Assembly: GCA_013400155.1 (NCBI GenBank) | Contig: VXBM01000130.1 | Coordinates: 877,303 to 941,302, forward strand | From: Helopsaltes ochotensis | Lineage: Eukaryota > Chordata > Aves > Passeriformes > Locustellidae | Reading direction: 5' to 3' | Length of the DNA stretch: 64,000 nucleotides | Part shown: piece by piece, positions 24,201-33,463 of the stretch | How positions within the stretch are numbered: position 1 is the first letter of the stretch | Layout: each line of letters begins with the position of its first letter | The notes under the pieces: model-generated | Told to the model about the DNA's origin: nothing | Seen by the model: the letters and a program-made list of their open reading frames with translations, nothing else | Database searches by the model: none | Made by a program: the position numbers and the translations under genes

Positions 24201-27200
24201 CTTCCCCGTACACACAAATTTTGGCTTTAACTATGATGTGGGCAGTTTCATTAAGGGATACTGCTCCTAGCTTATTCCAAAGAAGAGCTGATCTATTCCT
24301 ATCTATTTTTTAAATTGAAACGGAAAAACAAACCAGAAAACAAACAAGAAAAAATATATTTCTAAGTTTAAAAATACCTCTTCCACCTTTCCAAGCACTA
24401 TGCCCTTTTCCCTATGCTGAGCATAACATTGACAATCAGGTCTGCAATGGGAAAAGTATCTTCTCCCAGGTGAAGCCAGTTGTTTCTTCTGCAGAACAGA
24501 GGAGAAAGAGGTAATGTTCACCTGCTGTGGCCGACCTGTGCATCTCTTTGAGCCTCAGTGACCGTACAGTCTCTCCCACTCCTAGTGCCATATTGACTCT
24601 TGCTCTTCTTTGAAGGAAACAAGTACTTGACTGAGACAAAACATTTTGACCAAATAAAGCCTTAGGATTGATAGAGGACAGCGGGGTGGAACACAACAAG
24701 CTGTGCTACAGGGGACTGGGTGATTTAACATCCTCTCTGGATAAACTCTGCTAAGTGATCGCACATGCACAGATCCCTCAGGATCAGTGTAAGGCTTTTA
24801 GAGCAAGAAACGGGAAGAGAAATGTTTTCCACAGCAGAGTTCAGTTGCCTTCATGAAATGGCCTTCATTTTGTGATCTACAGCCTCATCCATATTTTACT
24901 TTAATCTTCTACAGCAAACGAAGAAGGGGTCATTCAGGCAGCATAATTCACCATAATTTTAGATTCATTCTTTTGATGTAGGGCACAAAGCATGTGTTTT
25001 TGTGGAGTTATAACAAGAAGAAAATTCAGTATGACTACGTAGCACAACTTAAGATTGTGTCCTTTGCCTAAAATTCCTAAGCACTGAGTTTATTAATAAC
25101 TTTCTCTGACATAGATAATATTAACTATTAGAAGAGGAAATCAGTTTCCCTCCAGCATGCTATAACAGGACACCATGCTGCATCACTAGTTCAGATCCTT
25201 TAGCTCTCCAGACCTTTGTTTTTTGGGAGAGTAGAGTGATCTAACAGCACTGATTACCAGCCTCTGAGCAGAGGTGTTACTCAGGAGGAGACATTTTGAA
25301 AGAAGTCAATAAGTCACAGGGCAATCTTGGTCTTCATTCTGGCTTCGTAACACAGTGCTCACCCTACCAAGCACAGATCCTTTTTTGCTCATGCTCATCT
25401 TTGCCTCACCCCAGCTGCTTTACTCCCATCCTTTCTTGTCTAATCACTACCTGCTTCCCATCATCCCATCCCTTTCTCTCTGTACAGAAGCATAGTTCTG
25501 ATCTCACCATCCTCTGACTGCAGATGCTCGCTCCTCTCTCTCACAACTCCCTTTCTCCTTTAATTAATTTACTGTTCCCTGCTGGCTCCCTCTCTCACAT
25601 CCCTTTCCTCAGTCTCTACTCTCCCAGACTAATAGTCCTGATTTCCATTCTTCCTTTATAAGTAGCATTAGTCTTCTCCCTCACCTCTCTGTTCTGTTGT
25701 CCCATCTACCCGACCCTTTCATCTCTGCTTTCCTTGTCCTTTTTCTGTCCTTCCCAATACATTTTCACCTCCTCTGTCTTTCAGACACAACAATTATGAC
25801 TTCCTGATCCTCTCAGCATCCTGTGCCTCCCAGCCTTGCAACAGCCATTTCAAAGTCTGATTTGATGGTTCTCAAGTCATGGCACTCAACCAAAAACACA
25901 TGCTGAGATGACAGGTGACAGATCCTCTGATTGTCACACTGGTCTCTAGCAACAAGTAGCATCTATTAGAAAAGGTTATTTTTACTTTACTGAAACCAGG
26001 CTCGAGGAGCCTCACCAGCTCTAGTGGGATGGCCCGTCAGGCGATGGTCTCTCAGGCACAGTGATATTGTAGAGGGATATTTCAAAATATCTTTGCTTAA
26101 TACAAGACTATCCAAATTGAATGTAGGCAAAACACCAATTCCTCAAATTCAGAAAAAAATTGGTAAAGCTTTGCTTGTCTTCTTGCTCAAGGTGACCACA
26201 GATTGCACATAAACTTTCAGAGCAAATCGATCACGTCTGGTAGAGTTGCTATAAAGAGTCAATACAGTTTTTCAACTTGGGTAGCTCCAGGTGCTGTTAA
26301 AAAAGAGGTGAAAACTTCCTTGCCCAAGCAGCAGTTGCAAGATCTAACATTCAAAGCTTCAGTTTACCATTGTGCAGATTTTTCACTACCCTCTAATGGA
26401 TATTAGATCAAATTTTCCTCAGGAAATCTTGCCTGCATCCCTTATTTTCTGTAAAAATATGAATTTTCATGTTATGCATATATATTTTCACACAAGATTC
26501 ACATTGTTCCTCTATCTACAGGAAAGCCAGATTAATGCCCAAATTAAGTGAAAGAAATGACCAAATATTATTATTATACAATGATTATTTTAGCTTGTGC
26601 AAAGGCTGAAGTAATTTCACTTTCCTATTTACAAATCTGGAAGGAATCTTAAAATATTTTACAAACTATGTAAACAGGAGCACGATCATAAACTTGTAAT
26701 TTTCCGAAGGATTCAGGATTGTCTCTTTCCCACATTTGACAGAAATCATTTGGTATAAAAGATCTTGGCCTTGAAAACAGCTGTCACCTGCATGAAGTAC
26801 CAGAACAAGTAATGAGATTCAGATGGTTTAAAGAAAGTTGTCCTTGGCATTTTAAAGTGAGGGTAAAGGTAGGGAAAAAAAATATGAGGGGAGAACAGAA
26901 AGAGGAGGCTAAAGGTATTTCAGGTACAAGCAGAAATAGGATTGGAAACATCAGGTAGAGGCACAGAGCACAAAGGGTTGTAATTGTAAGAGTTGTAATT
27001 GTTTTTCACAAGGAGCCTGCCAAATCCCTTTTGGAACTCCCTTTGAATACTTTTCAATACTAATGTTCTTCTGTTTTGCTTAATGATTGATAAATGAATT
27101 GTTAGAGAACCTGTCACTTAGCCAAGGCCCAGCAGGATAACATAGCTTTTGTCCCCGGAAGGCCAATCAAAGGGATGCAAAAGGCACAACCGTGCACTAC

Positions 27201-29661
27201 AGTGGTTGCAGCAATTACTGCTGATTATTTTGCTAAGAGAAAAGATGCAGCAGCAGCCAGTGCAATGCCAGCCACACACCTGAAGTGACCTGCTAGCTTT
27301 GCAAGGGGGGGACCCACCCAGGCAGAAGTTCCTCCTGGCTACACCTCCAGCGCTGCCAATTCCACAGATGGAATCAGAATTTACTTATCTCTGTGTTACA
27401 ATCACTGCTCTGTTGTGCTGACAAAAATCATGATACAGATGCTGCTTTGTTTTCATAGAAACCTCTACCTGGAATAGTGTATTCCACTTGGGAAAATAGT
27501 CAGGCAGCTGCCAGTACATACAAAGCTCAATTGCTTGAATTAAATTGGTTATTTAGATTTTGGAGGGAAAGGTTTTTTGTATATTAAAAAAAGATTTAAT
27601 GAAGAATCTCAAGGAAGAGAGAAAAAAAAGTGATTGAACTTTAGCTGTTGAATGGAAAACTAAAGAGACACAGCTTGAATGGATCCAGGTAAATCAAACT
27701 AGTAGCTTTTGTACAATATATACACCTCATTTTACTTTTCATAGAATTAGAAGGATCTGCGACGTCACAGAAATCAAAAAAAAATTACCAGCACACACAC
27801 AAAAAAAATAGTTCTAAGGACAGCTATACTTCCTCCAGGAATGTTTAACATCAGCTAACCTAAAGGCTCGAGCAGCAGAGCTGAAGTCTACTGAGCAGAT
27901 GAAATCAGCCAGCTTGTAGGTGTGGTTATAATTTGCATGGCTGGCTAAAACTCCGAAAGGCAGTGAAGCTGTGAACGGTGCACTGAGCAAGGTGAGGAGA
28001 TTTGACACTAAGCAGGAGTTAATTTTGGTGCAAAACAGAGCACTAGCAGGTGCCTGAGACTCCAGGCATGAATGCGCTTTAATCTATGAATTCGCTGCTT
28101 CTCACTTTAACAAACCTAGATGAGCAATGAGGTTTTCTTATATTTATCACTATATAGGATGTATATACCTAAAAAGGTAATGGCCATCATAACTAATGGC
28201 CTGTAGTCATTCACAGTCCTCATCTGCTATCCTATTTTGCAGTATGCTTTAATATATTCTAATATGTTTTATAAACTCCATAGCAGAGATGAATCTAACA
28301 GCAGAAATTATAACAACAATTTGTACATCTTTTATGAATGTTTCTATGTTTCAATGTTTTAGGCATAGAAAATATAATGTGAAAGGCTTAATTTGTTGAA
28401 AACACTTAGCTTTCATTCTGCATAACTGGAAGTACAACTTTAAATATTGAATTATAGCTCACAGAAAATGCAGGTGCATGTGAAACCAGACCTTGCTCAC
28501 AGGTTTGATACTATGTCATTATTGTTGCTTTCTTAATTCCAAACACATTAATATCACTGATTTTTTATGCATGCATCTCACAATTGTGTATTGCTCTAAA
28601 AGGTCCAGGAACTGCTTAGAGTTTTTCCATGGTTTTCTTTGAATTTTGCAACTAGAAAAATAGCTGTGCATGGAGCTCTATTTCCCAAACTCCTAGTGGG
28701 GGCAATACCCCTTAAAAATCTTATCTTAAGCAGCATCGTATGAACACACGAACTCAAAATGATTTCATTTAAAAGCAGGAAAGAGAATAAGCTGTTGCAC
28801 AATACAGAAGATGACAGAATCCAACATTTTGCTCCTATTATTTTAAAAACTGTTCATAATATGAAGAGTGGCTATTTTCATCTACACAATTAATGAAACA
28901 CTATTTCAGTATTGACGTCGTGCAATAGAAATCAATTTCTAATAATTACAACTACAGAAAATGGTAATCATTAGGAATTTTCAACATATAGATCAGCATC
29001 AGCAGCTTCACAGGGACAGCTTTACCAGGTCATAAGAAGCATTTACAAACAGGGTACTCAAATGAAATGAAGAAAACATTACTAAAGTAAGCAGTATGTC
29101 CAGTGTAACTCCCACCACACTGAAGTGATTTGCATCTGAAAGAAAACTAAAATTGAATTCAGTCTCCCTCTTGCATGTTATACTACCTATCAGGCTAAAA
29201 ATTCCTATTACCTGAGCACATTCTGCCCTTTGAGGGCTATTTGTTCCAGTAGCACTTGCACAGTATCACTTCAAACTACTAAACTGAGTCTAAAATGAGG
29301 ATTTCATGGCATCTGAGTTCTGTAGGTATCGCCAATAAATATTTACAGCAAGTATTTATGCAATGTTTCAGCTGTTTCTCGTTTTTAAATTTCAGCTCAT
29401 AACCATTACTAGTAACTCTCAAGGCATTAAGTACAAAAACATCTGATCCTGATGTAGCTATGAGAGACTGCATTACACTTCAATTCTATTGACATGAACA
29501 AATGTAAAATAACACTGAGATATCATGGTTTTTAAAAAAAATCCGCTCCTGAAGTTTATCAGCTATCCGCTTTGCAATGTTCAAAACAAGAAAGGAAGCC
29601 AGGGACACTTACCCTTGGTACCAATAAGCAAGAGCATATAGAAGCAGCAGTTGGGTGTCAT
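142..29661 (-). CDS. RXFP1: RXFP1, 5' part of the coding region (exons 1-4, split by introns, 3' end outside the window)
   Basis: RXFP1 is the G-protein-coupled receptor for relaxin. It sits in the plasma membrane, with a large ectodomain of one LDLa module plus leucine-rich repeats, and it raises cAMP. The coding segments 29661-29613, 13489-13334, 1154-1050 and 247-142 (minus strand) join into 416 nt of continuous frame, 138 complete codons plus two bases. Split codons at all three junctions are resolved by GT-AG sites. The product starts with a hydrophobic signal peptide. It continues with a six-cysteine LDLa (Cys33, 40, 46, 53, 59, 68), a linker containing DNNGWSLQFDK, and an LRR N-cap with CTCQGLE. 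RXFP2, the closest paralogue, has GDTSGW in the linker and a different N-cap, so RXFP1 fits much better. The LRR, hinge and seven-transmembrane exons must lie at coordinates below 1. Identity rests on recalled family sequence, not on a search. Confidence 0.95.
248..1049 (-). other. RXFP1: RXFP1 intron 3 (802 bp)
   Basis: This is the intron between the linker exon and the LRR-cap exon, bounded by GTAAGT and a pyrimidine-rich CAG acceptor. An 11-bp unit, gaaaatgggtc, is directly repeated at 590-600 and 601-611. I see no repeat family, RNA gene or coding signal in it; the short open frames have no supporting features. Confidence 0.9.
1050..1154 (-). CDS. RXFP1: RXFP1 exon 3: LDLa-LRR linker
   Basis: This exon encodes residues 69-104, the linker between the LDLa module and the leucine-rich repeats. 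DNNGWSLQFDK is followed by a lysine- and tyrosine-rich stretch and ends in TPEC. In RXFP1 this linker contributes to relaxin binding and activation through a GDxxGWxxxF motif. Here the Gly is Glu69, because the split codon reads G (exon 2) plus AG (exon 3); the rest of the motif (Asp70, Gly73, Trp74, Phe78) is intact. The acceptor is attag after a T-rich tract (AG at 1156-1155). The donor is T|GTAAGT (1049-1044). The exon is 105 bp, symmetric in phase, so skipping it would keep the frame but delete the linker. Confidence 0.97.
2803..2838. repeat. 14-bp direct repeat, period 22
   Basis: The sequence cttcctcaagagca occurs at 2803-2816 and again at 2825-2838, with ccttgcac between the copies. 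It lies in RXFP1 intron 2. Confidence 0.88.
6084..6106. repeat. Perfect hairpin, 9-bp arms
   Basis: The arms tagatttct (6084-6092) and agaaatcta (6098-6106) are exact reverse complements around a 5-nt spacer. It is AT-rich and lies in RXFP1 intron 2. Confidence 0.85.
12242..12664 (+). other. Plus-strand exon-like pair inside RXFP1 intron 2 (speculative antisense transcript)
   Basis: Segment 12242-12447 follows a good acceptor (ttcctactcttcccacctag) and ends AAG|GTAAGA. Segment 12561-12664 follows cccttttcag and ends in a consensus CAG|GTAAGT donor. One frame is open across all 68 codons of the first segment and runs 18 more codons into the second before a TAG. Another frame of the first segment begins SDGNVSVWD, reminiscent of a WD40 blade, but stops after 42 codons. 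The pair is GC-richer than its flanks. It could be a noncoding antisense transcript or coincidence. Confidence 0.15.
13334..13489 (-). CDS. RXFP1: RXFP1 exon 2: LDL-receptor class A module
   Basis: This exon encodes residues 17-69. In RXFP1 and RXFP2 the LDLa module is needed for receptor activation rather than for primary hormone binding. The six LDLa cysteines are Cys33, 40, 46, 53, 59 and 68. The calcium-site acidic cluster is visible in EDDCGNRADEDNC, residues 56-68. Asn42 lies in an NIT glycosylation sequon, and GYFPCGNITKCLPQ is the family signature. The acceptor is a pyrimidine-rich tract ending ctgtttag (AG at 13491-13490). The donor is G|GTAGGT (13333-13328). The exon is 156 bp, two bases plus 51 codons plus one base. 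Between the signal peptide and the first LDLa cysteine there are about six more residues than I recall for human, with an extra Cys19. The longer open frame over this spot on the same strand is an out-of-frame shadow. Confidence 0.97.
13842..13911 (+). repeat. CR1 LINE fragment, 3' end
   Basis: The stretch cctgcccacagaagggtggt, followed by an aggtgatctttagggtccc block and ccaacccaaaccattctatga, matches the 3' terminus of avian CR1 elements in sense orientation. Only the last 70 bp or so is recognisable, as expected for heavily 5'-truncated copies. It lies in RXFP1 intron 1, antisense to the gene. Confidence 0.9.
21131..21290. repeat. Extreme poly(T) tract with one N
   Basis: There are 138 positions (21131-21268) of uninterrupted T apart from a single N at 21212, then further T runs separated by G at 21269 and GG at 21281-21282. 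It lies in RXFP1 intron 1, where it reads as poly(A) in the transcript sense. The N marks an unresolved base or a nominal gap, so the true length is uncertain. No transposon body with a matching tail is recognisable next to it. Confidence 0.95.
23118..23192 (-). repeat. CR1 LINE fragment, 3' end, decayed
   Basis: The segment ataatttaggttggaaaaaa, then acttccaagatcatgcagtc and a following ccagctgtttggacccc, is the complement of a CR1 3' end (consensus-like ggttggaagggacc, then aagatcat and cagtccaac). It is clearly diverged. It lies in intron 1 in the same orientation as RXFP1. Confidence 0.75.
23282..23360. repeat. Nested repeat: 27-bp direct duplication inside a 15-bp perfect inverted repeat
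   Basis: The unit taatgtacataaagaaatgt plus cacatta at 23291-23317 recurs at 23325-23351 with one mismatch (period 34). The outer sequences tgcatttattaatgt (23282-23296) and acattaataaatgca (23346-23360) are exact reverse complements. Each unit itself has taatgt/acatta ends. It could be a small local duplication of a palindrome or a MITE-like remnant; I cannot assign a family. Confidence 0.85.
25372..25800. repeat. Pyrimidine-rich low-complexity region
   Basis: Roughly 430 bp is dominated by C and T on the plus strand, with many tccc, ctct and cctt blocks and no fixed repeat unit. In the RXFP1 transcript sense it is purine-rich. No coding signal was found in it. Confidence 0.75.
29613..29661 (-). 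CDS. RXFP1: RXFP1 exon 1, coding part: start codon and signal peptide
   Basis: This segment encodes MTPNCCFYMLLLIGTK plus one base, the start of a secretory signal peptide with a hydrophobic core at about residues 7-14. The human protein likewise begins MTSG and then runs into a short hydrophobic stretch. The ATG at 29661-29659 has G at -3. An in-frame TGA at 29673-29671 lies just 9 nt upstream of the start codon, so the frame cannot extend upstream without another splice. The exon ends AAGG at a strong donor GTAAGT (29612-29607). The single leftover G joins TC of exon 2 to give Val17, so the frame closes exactly. The exon is too short for ordinary ORF calling. Confidence is a little lower than for exons 2-4 because signal peptides diverge quickly, but position, phase, start context and donor all agree. 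Confidence 0.88.
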
Positions 29662-29699
29662 ATCTGTCCTTCAGTGATTCAATGAATAAAGTCAATGAA

Positions 29700-30010
29700 T
29701 GTTGTCCTTTGAATTGCACACCAGCCGGAGTGCTGCACGTACAATCTGCCTCTGGGAGCCTTTGGCAGTGCGTGAAGCAAGCTCCCTGCTCTGCCTGCCT
29801 TCCTCCCTACTCGCCTTTGCTCTAGGTCTCCCTCTCTCCCCCTCTCTGGCACACATGAAAGTTTCCAGGATCTCACTGTCTCAGGCTCTGCCTTACGTGC
29901 TGGGATCTGCTCTGTGGCAGGCAAAGGCTGGGCTGTGTGCATGGACACGGCTCTGCCCCAAGGAAAGCTACTGCTGCTGCTGCACAGAACACTGCCAGGT
30001 CCCAAGAACT
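29700..30010 (-). promoter_or_regulatory. RXFP1: GC-richer, GA-rich block just upstream of the RXFP1 start codon: probable 5' UTR/promoter region
   Basis: About 40 bp upstream of the start codon the base composition rises sharply against AT-rich flanks. The block carries several CG dinucleotides and, on the minus strand, a purine-rich run at roughly 29800-29860 (GAGA/GGGA-type). Position relative to the start codon is the main argument for a 5' UTR and promoter role. I see no convincing TATA box and cannot place a transcription start. The 135-codon plus-strand frame over this block is explained by its base composition and has no domain or homologue I recognise. An untranslated exon further upstream remains possible. 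Confidence 0.4.
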
Positions 30011-30820
30011 GTCATCAACAGTCCAATCGTGTTTCTTTTCTTTTTTTTTTTCCTCTTCCTAAAACTGCAGTGCTGCAAGAGGTTTGAGAAGCACAGTTTT
30101 ATTTAGTGAAATCTGTTTGAAACCAAATGTTTTCTGTAGTTTAGATAAATACTGGAGGTTTTTCAGCTAAGGGGAAGTGAATTGTATAAATACAGTCCCT
30201 TTGCAGCAATCCAGACACTCACTGAAATATAGAAAAATGCACAATGTAATTTATTTCCAATATCAGCATGTCACTACTTCTACACACTAACCACTCTTCT
30301 AATGCTAAGGAAAACAATTTGAAAGAACAATGAGGAATATTCAAAAAAACATATTCTTTATGAGGAAAACTTTTTTCATAGATTTTTGTTTTACTTGAAT
30401 ATTTTGAGACATTCCTATGTGGTCCTTGATTTTACTGTCACCAGCAGATCATGGTATTCTCCATTACATAAACAGTCACACGGTTAAAATCTGTTTTTTT
30501 GATGTGAAGGCTAACATTCAGCAGCACGGCAAGACATGCTTCAAAACAAATTGGTCAGTTGAGATGAACTTGAGAGAGGAGTTAAATTTTATGTGGACTC
30601 AAAGAGTTTCAGAGTTCTAATTTTTTTTAAAAAGTTTGTTAGATTCAACAGCTTGTCAGGATGCCAATGGTCAGAAAGAACTGGTAACCTGTGAGCAGCT
30701 ATGTCAGATATGGAAGGAGAAGAGCTTGTCTAAGGAAACAAGTGCATACATGAACACCCTCACAAAATGGTGAGCTTAGAAAATGTGAAAAATCTTTATC
30801 ACAGTCTATGGCAAAGTTGG

Positions 30821-33463
30821 CTACAAAATAAACATTATGAACTGCCACTCTCTTGATTTCTGACGTAAAAGGATACAGAGGGGTTTACAAAAGGGTTGCT
30901 GTCTATGGAAACTCCAAGAAATACTTAGACATCTACTATAACAGCACCAGTAATAGGCAATGCACAGGCAAAAATGGATCAAAAGGATTAGACATCCATA
31001 AAATATTTCTTTTATAAGGTGAGGACTAACTTTTGAGCATATCAAGTAAGATCACACTTGTTTCAAACAACTGTTTAAGAGTTAATCTAACTCCCACATA
31101 CTCTAGGGCTAATGCTTGAGCTGAAAAGCTCTTCCAAAGTGAGAAAATAGAAGAAGAAACTGAACCAAGAAAATGAATAATAAGTGAAATATTCTTTCAA
31201 AGAAAAGTAAAATAAAAGCTTTACCTCTTCAGTGCAGGGTGAGACAGAACTTACATTCAAAATAAAGGATTTTCTTTCTTGTACAGTTTCCTCTGTGGCT
31301 TTCTGCTTCTGTGATCTAGTCATAACTACTTGAGATGTGTAGGAACCATACATGTGTTTGGAATAGGTCCTTTCACCTGATAATGTAATAAATCAAGCAA
31401 GCTGCTTCTTTAAAAAGCAGTCTGATCCACTACAAAAGTTGAAGATATTCTACCTCAGAGTAAACAGGGAAAACCCCCAAATGTGGTATATACCGCTCAC
31501 ACATATTTTCTGAAGCTCAGCCCCAGTGGGAGTTGTCACTTTTCAGCCTTCCTCTTTTTCAAGGGCCTTTAGCAAGGATACTCATTAAAGTTAATTTTGC
31601 TGCAAATAAATGCTTGATCTCTGGAAAATCCACTGAGATCTTCCCTCTTCTAAACTTCTTACTTATTCGTAATATCACAAAAAAGAAGCAGCAGCAGTTT
31701 CCAGCCCATTCTTTCCCTCAGTGTAATTCTATTTAAATCAAGAAGCTAGAGTTACAAACACACGCAAGGCTGACCTATGGAATGCAGAGCAGAAAAAGGA
31801 GAGACCAGCTTTTGAAAAATAGTTTTGGCTTACCTCACTTATTCAAGCACTTACGTTTCTTATTGGAAGAAACATGTATGTGTATTAGAAAGGCAATAAG
31901 TGTTTCCCTCCTGACTAAAACATAAAAAGTTACGGCATGTTGATGTTTAAGAACTCTTTTCAAGAAAACAATAGGTTTTAAAGACTAATTCTTTACACAG
32001 GAAAGAAATAACTCCTCAGAATTGCATGTTTTACAGACAGCTTTGAGAAGACATTGGACTTCATTGGGAGTATCTGCTTTTATTTCTACTTACAGCAGTT
32101 CTATAATTAAATTTCCATCTAAAGAGTATCTAAACCGAAGGAACTTAATCATCAGATTTGTGGGGGACAACCCCCTCCAAACATTCAACAGACATTGTGC
32201 CAAACCACAAACTAACAGAATACATTAATGTTTCATTAAATCCAAATAATTGTCATTTGCTATTAAGAAGGGTCACCCCCTGTGTCTATGAAATAATGTT
32301 CAAAATCAAAATTTGAACTTAAAATTAAATAACGGCACTTATTAGACAGTTTCAAATAAGTTTCTAGTGAAATTCCAGCACCTTGTAGTCTTTTTTCTAT
32401 TGTTCACATAGGGTGCTAGGTAGAAAGAACTTCATAGAAGTAAAGAAATCATCACTGTGTGCATCACCAGTGTAACTGGCATTATTAAAAATAAAAATAT
32501 ACTAAGCTGTAAATCTGCTAGAAAGGGAATAAGTTAGAATTCCTTTCAACTTGAAGAAAAAAGGTTTACTTATCTGCAGGCTGCAGCTACCCTTTGAAAG
32601 TTAACAGATATGCACACCAAACTGGTTCAATGCTACAACTGATAAGCTTCAAGCAGACGCAGTATAGGTGGAAGTCGTATCTCTTAATTTTAGCCTGAGG
32701 CAGATAAATTCAGTCAAAGTCTACCTGTTGCCATGCCTCTCCAAGGAGTGAGTAGTATGGATCTCAGATATACTCTGCTCTTTCCTAAAGCTGGAATTTT
32801 CCTTGGTTTAATTAGGAATGCTTTCAAGGATGCTTTATGTCATGCATCAAATCAAAGACCCACAAGACAATTGCTATGGCAACGGTGGTTTTATTACAAA
32901 GAATTGCTTATTAGGTAAAGCAAATTTTCAGCTGGAAGTGCTGACTAGATTGTCAGCTGTTTGGCTGTGTTTCTAGTGAAACACAAAAAAGTGCAGGTTG
33001 AGGCGCTGAAAGTAAAACTGGGCCCATGTTACCATCTGCAGTCATGAAGATTAAGTAGCTCATACTTAGAAATGACAGCCCAAGAAGTGACTCTTGTTTT
33101 CTCAGCCACTTGATGACCAAAATTCAGGTTTTGTATTATAGCCATGTGAATAACTAATGTACAGATAAGGCTTCAGAACAGAGCATTTAAAGTCTAAATC
33201 CTTCATTATGTACATCAATCCTACAATCCAAAAGATTTAACTGTGAAAATGAACGGAATTGGCTTAATTATATTTAATTTACACTGCATTCAAAGCTCTA
33301 TTGGTGTACTTTGCAGACAGTACAACTGAGAATAAGACATTCGTATTTTACAGCACAACTCTTACCTTTGGAAGATATATTCCTCATTTAACACTTACAT
33401 CCATGTTCCCTGAGTTCAGAGTAAAGCAAACTAAAGGACTTCATAAGAGAAGCACAAGAATAT
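30821..33463 (-). other. Unrecognised chain of exon-like segments upstream of RXFP1 (speculative)
   Basis: Four minus-strand segments have GT-AG ends and compatible phases. They are 33463-33399 (after a pyrimidine tract ending cttag, donor T|GTAAGT), 31914-31855 (after atgttttag, donor C|GTAAGT), 31376-31225 (after attatcag, donor GAAGAG|GTAAAG, or a stronger GTAAGT after 31255), and 30898-30821 (acceptor atagacag, ending in a TAG stop). Joined, they stay open and contain pieces such as SLLYSELREHG, TYSKHMYGSYTSQ and TRSQKQKATEE. I recognise no family. Similar isolated cassettes occur elsewhere in this window, so chance is the leading explanation; the phase match across several segments is the only reason to list it. 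Confidence 0.12.

Larger units (their letters stand above)
13490..29612 (-). other. RXFP1: RXFP1 intron 1 (about 16.1 kb)
   Basis: This intron separates the signal-peptide exon from the LDLa exon. It holds two CR1 relics in opposite orientations (13842-13911 and 23118-23192), the 160-bp poly(T) tract at 21131-21290, a nested direct/inverted repeat at 23282-23360, and a pyrimidine-rich stretch at about 25372-25800. The rest is AT-rich with no coding signal I can support. Confidence 0.85.

Noticed and set aside
29699..30106. The longest open frame in the window, 135 codons on the plus strand
   Set aside because: It lies in the GC-rich block upstream of RXFP1, has no recognisable domain, and is explained by low stop-codon density in GC-rich DNA.
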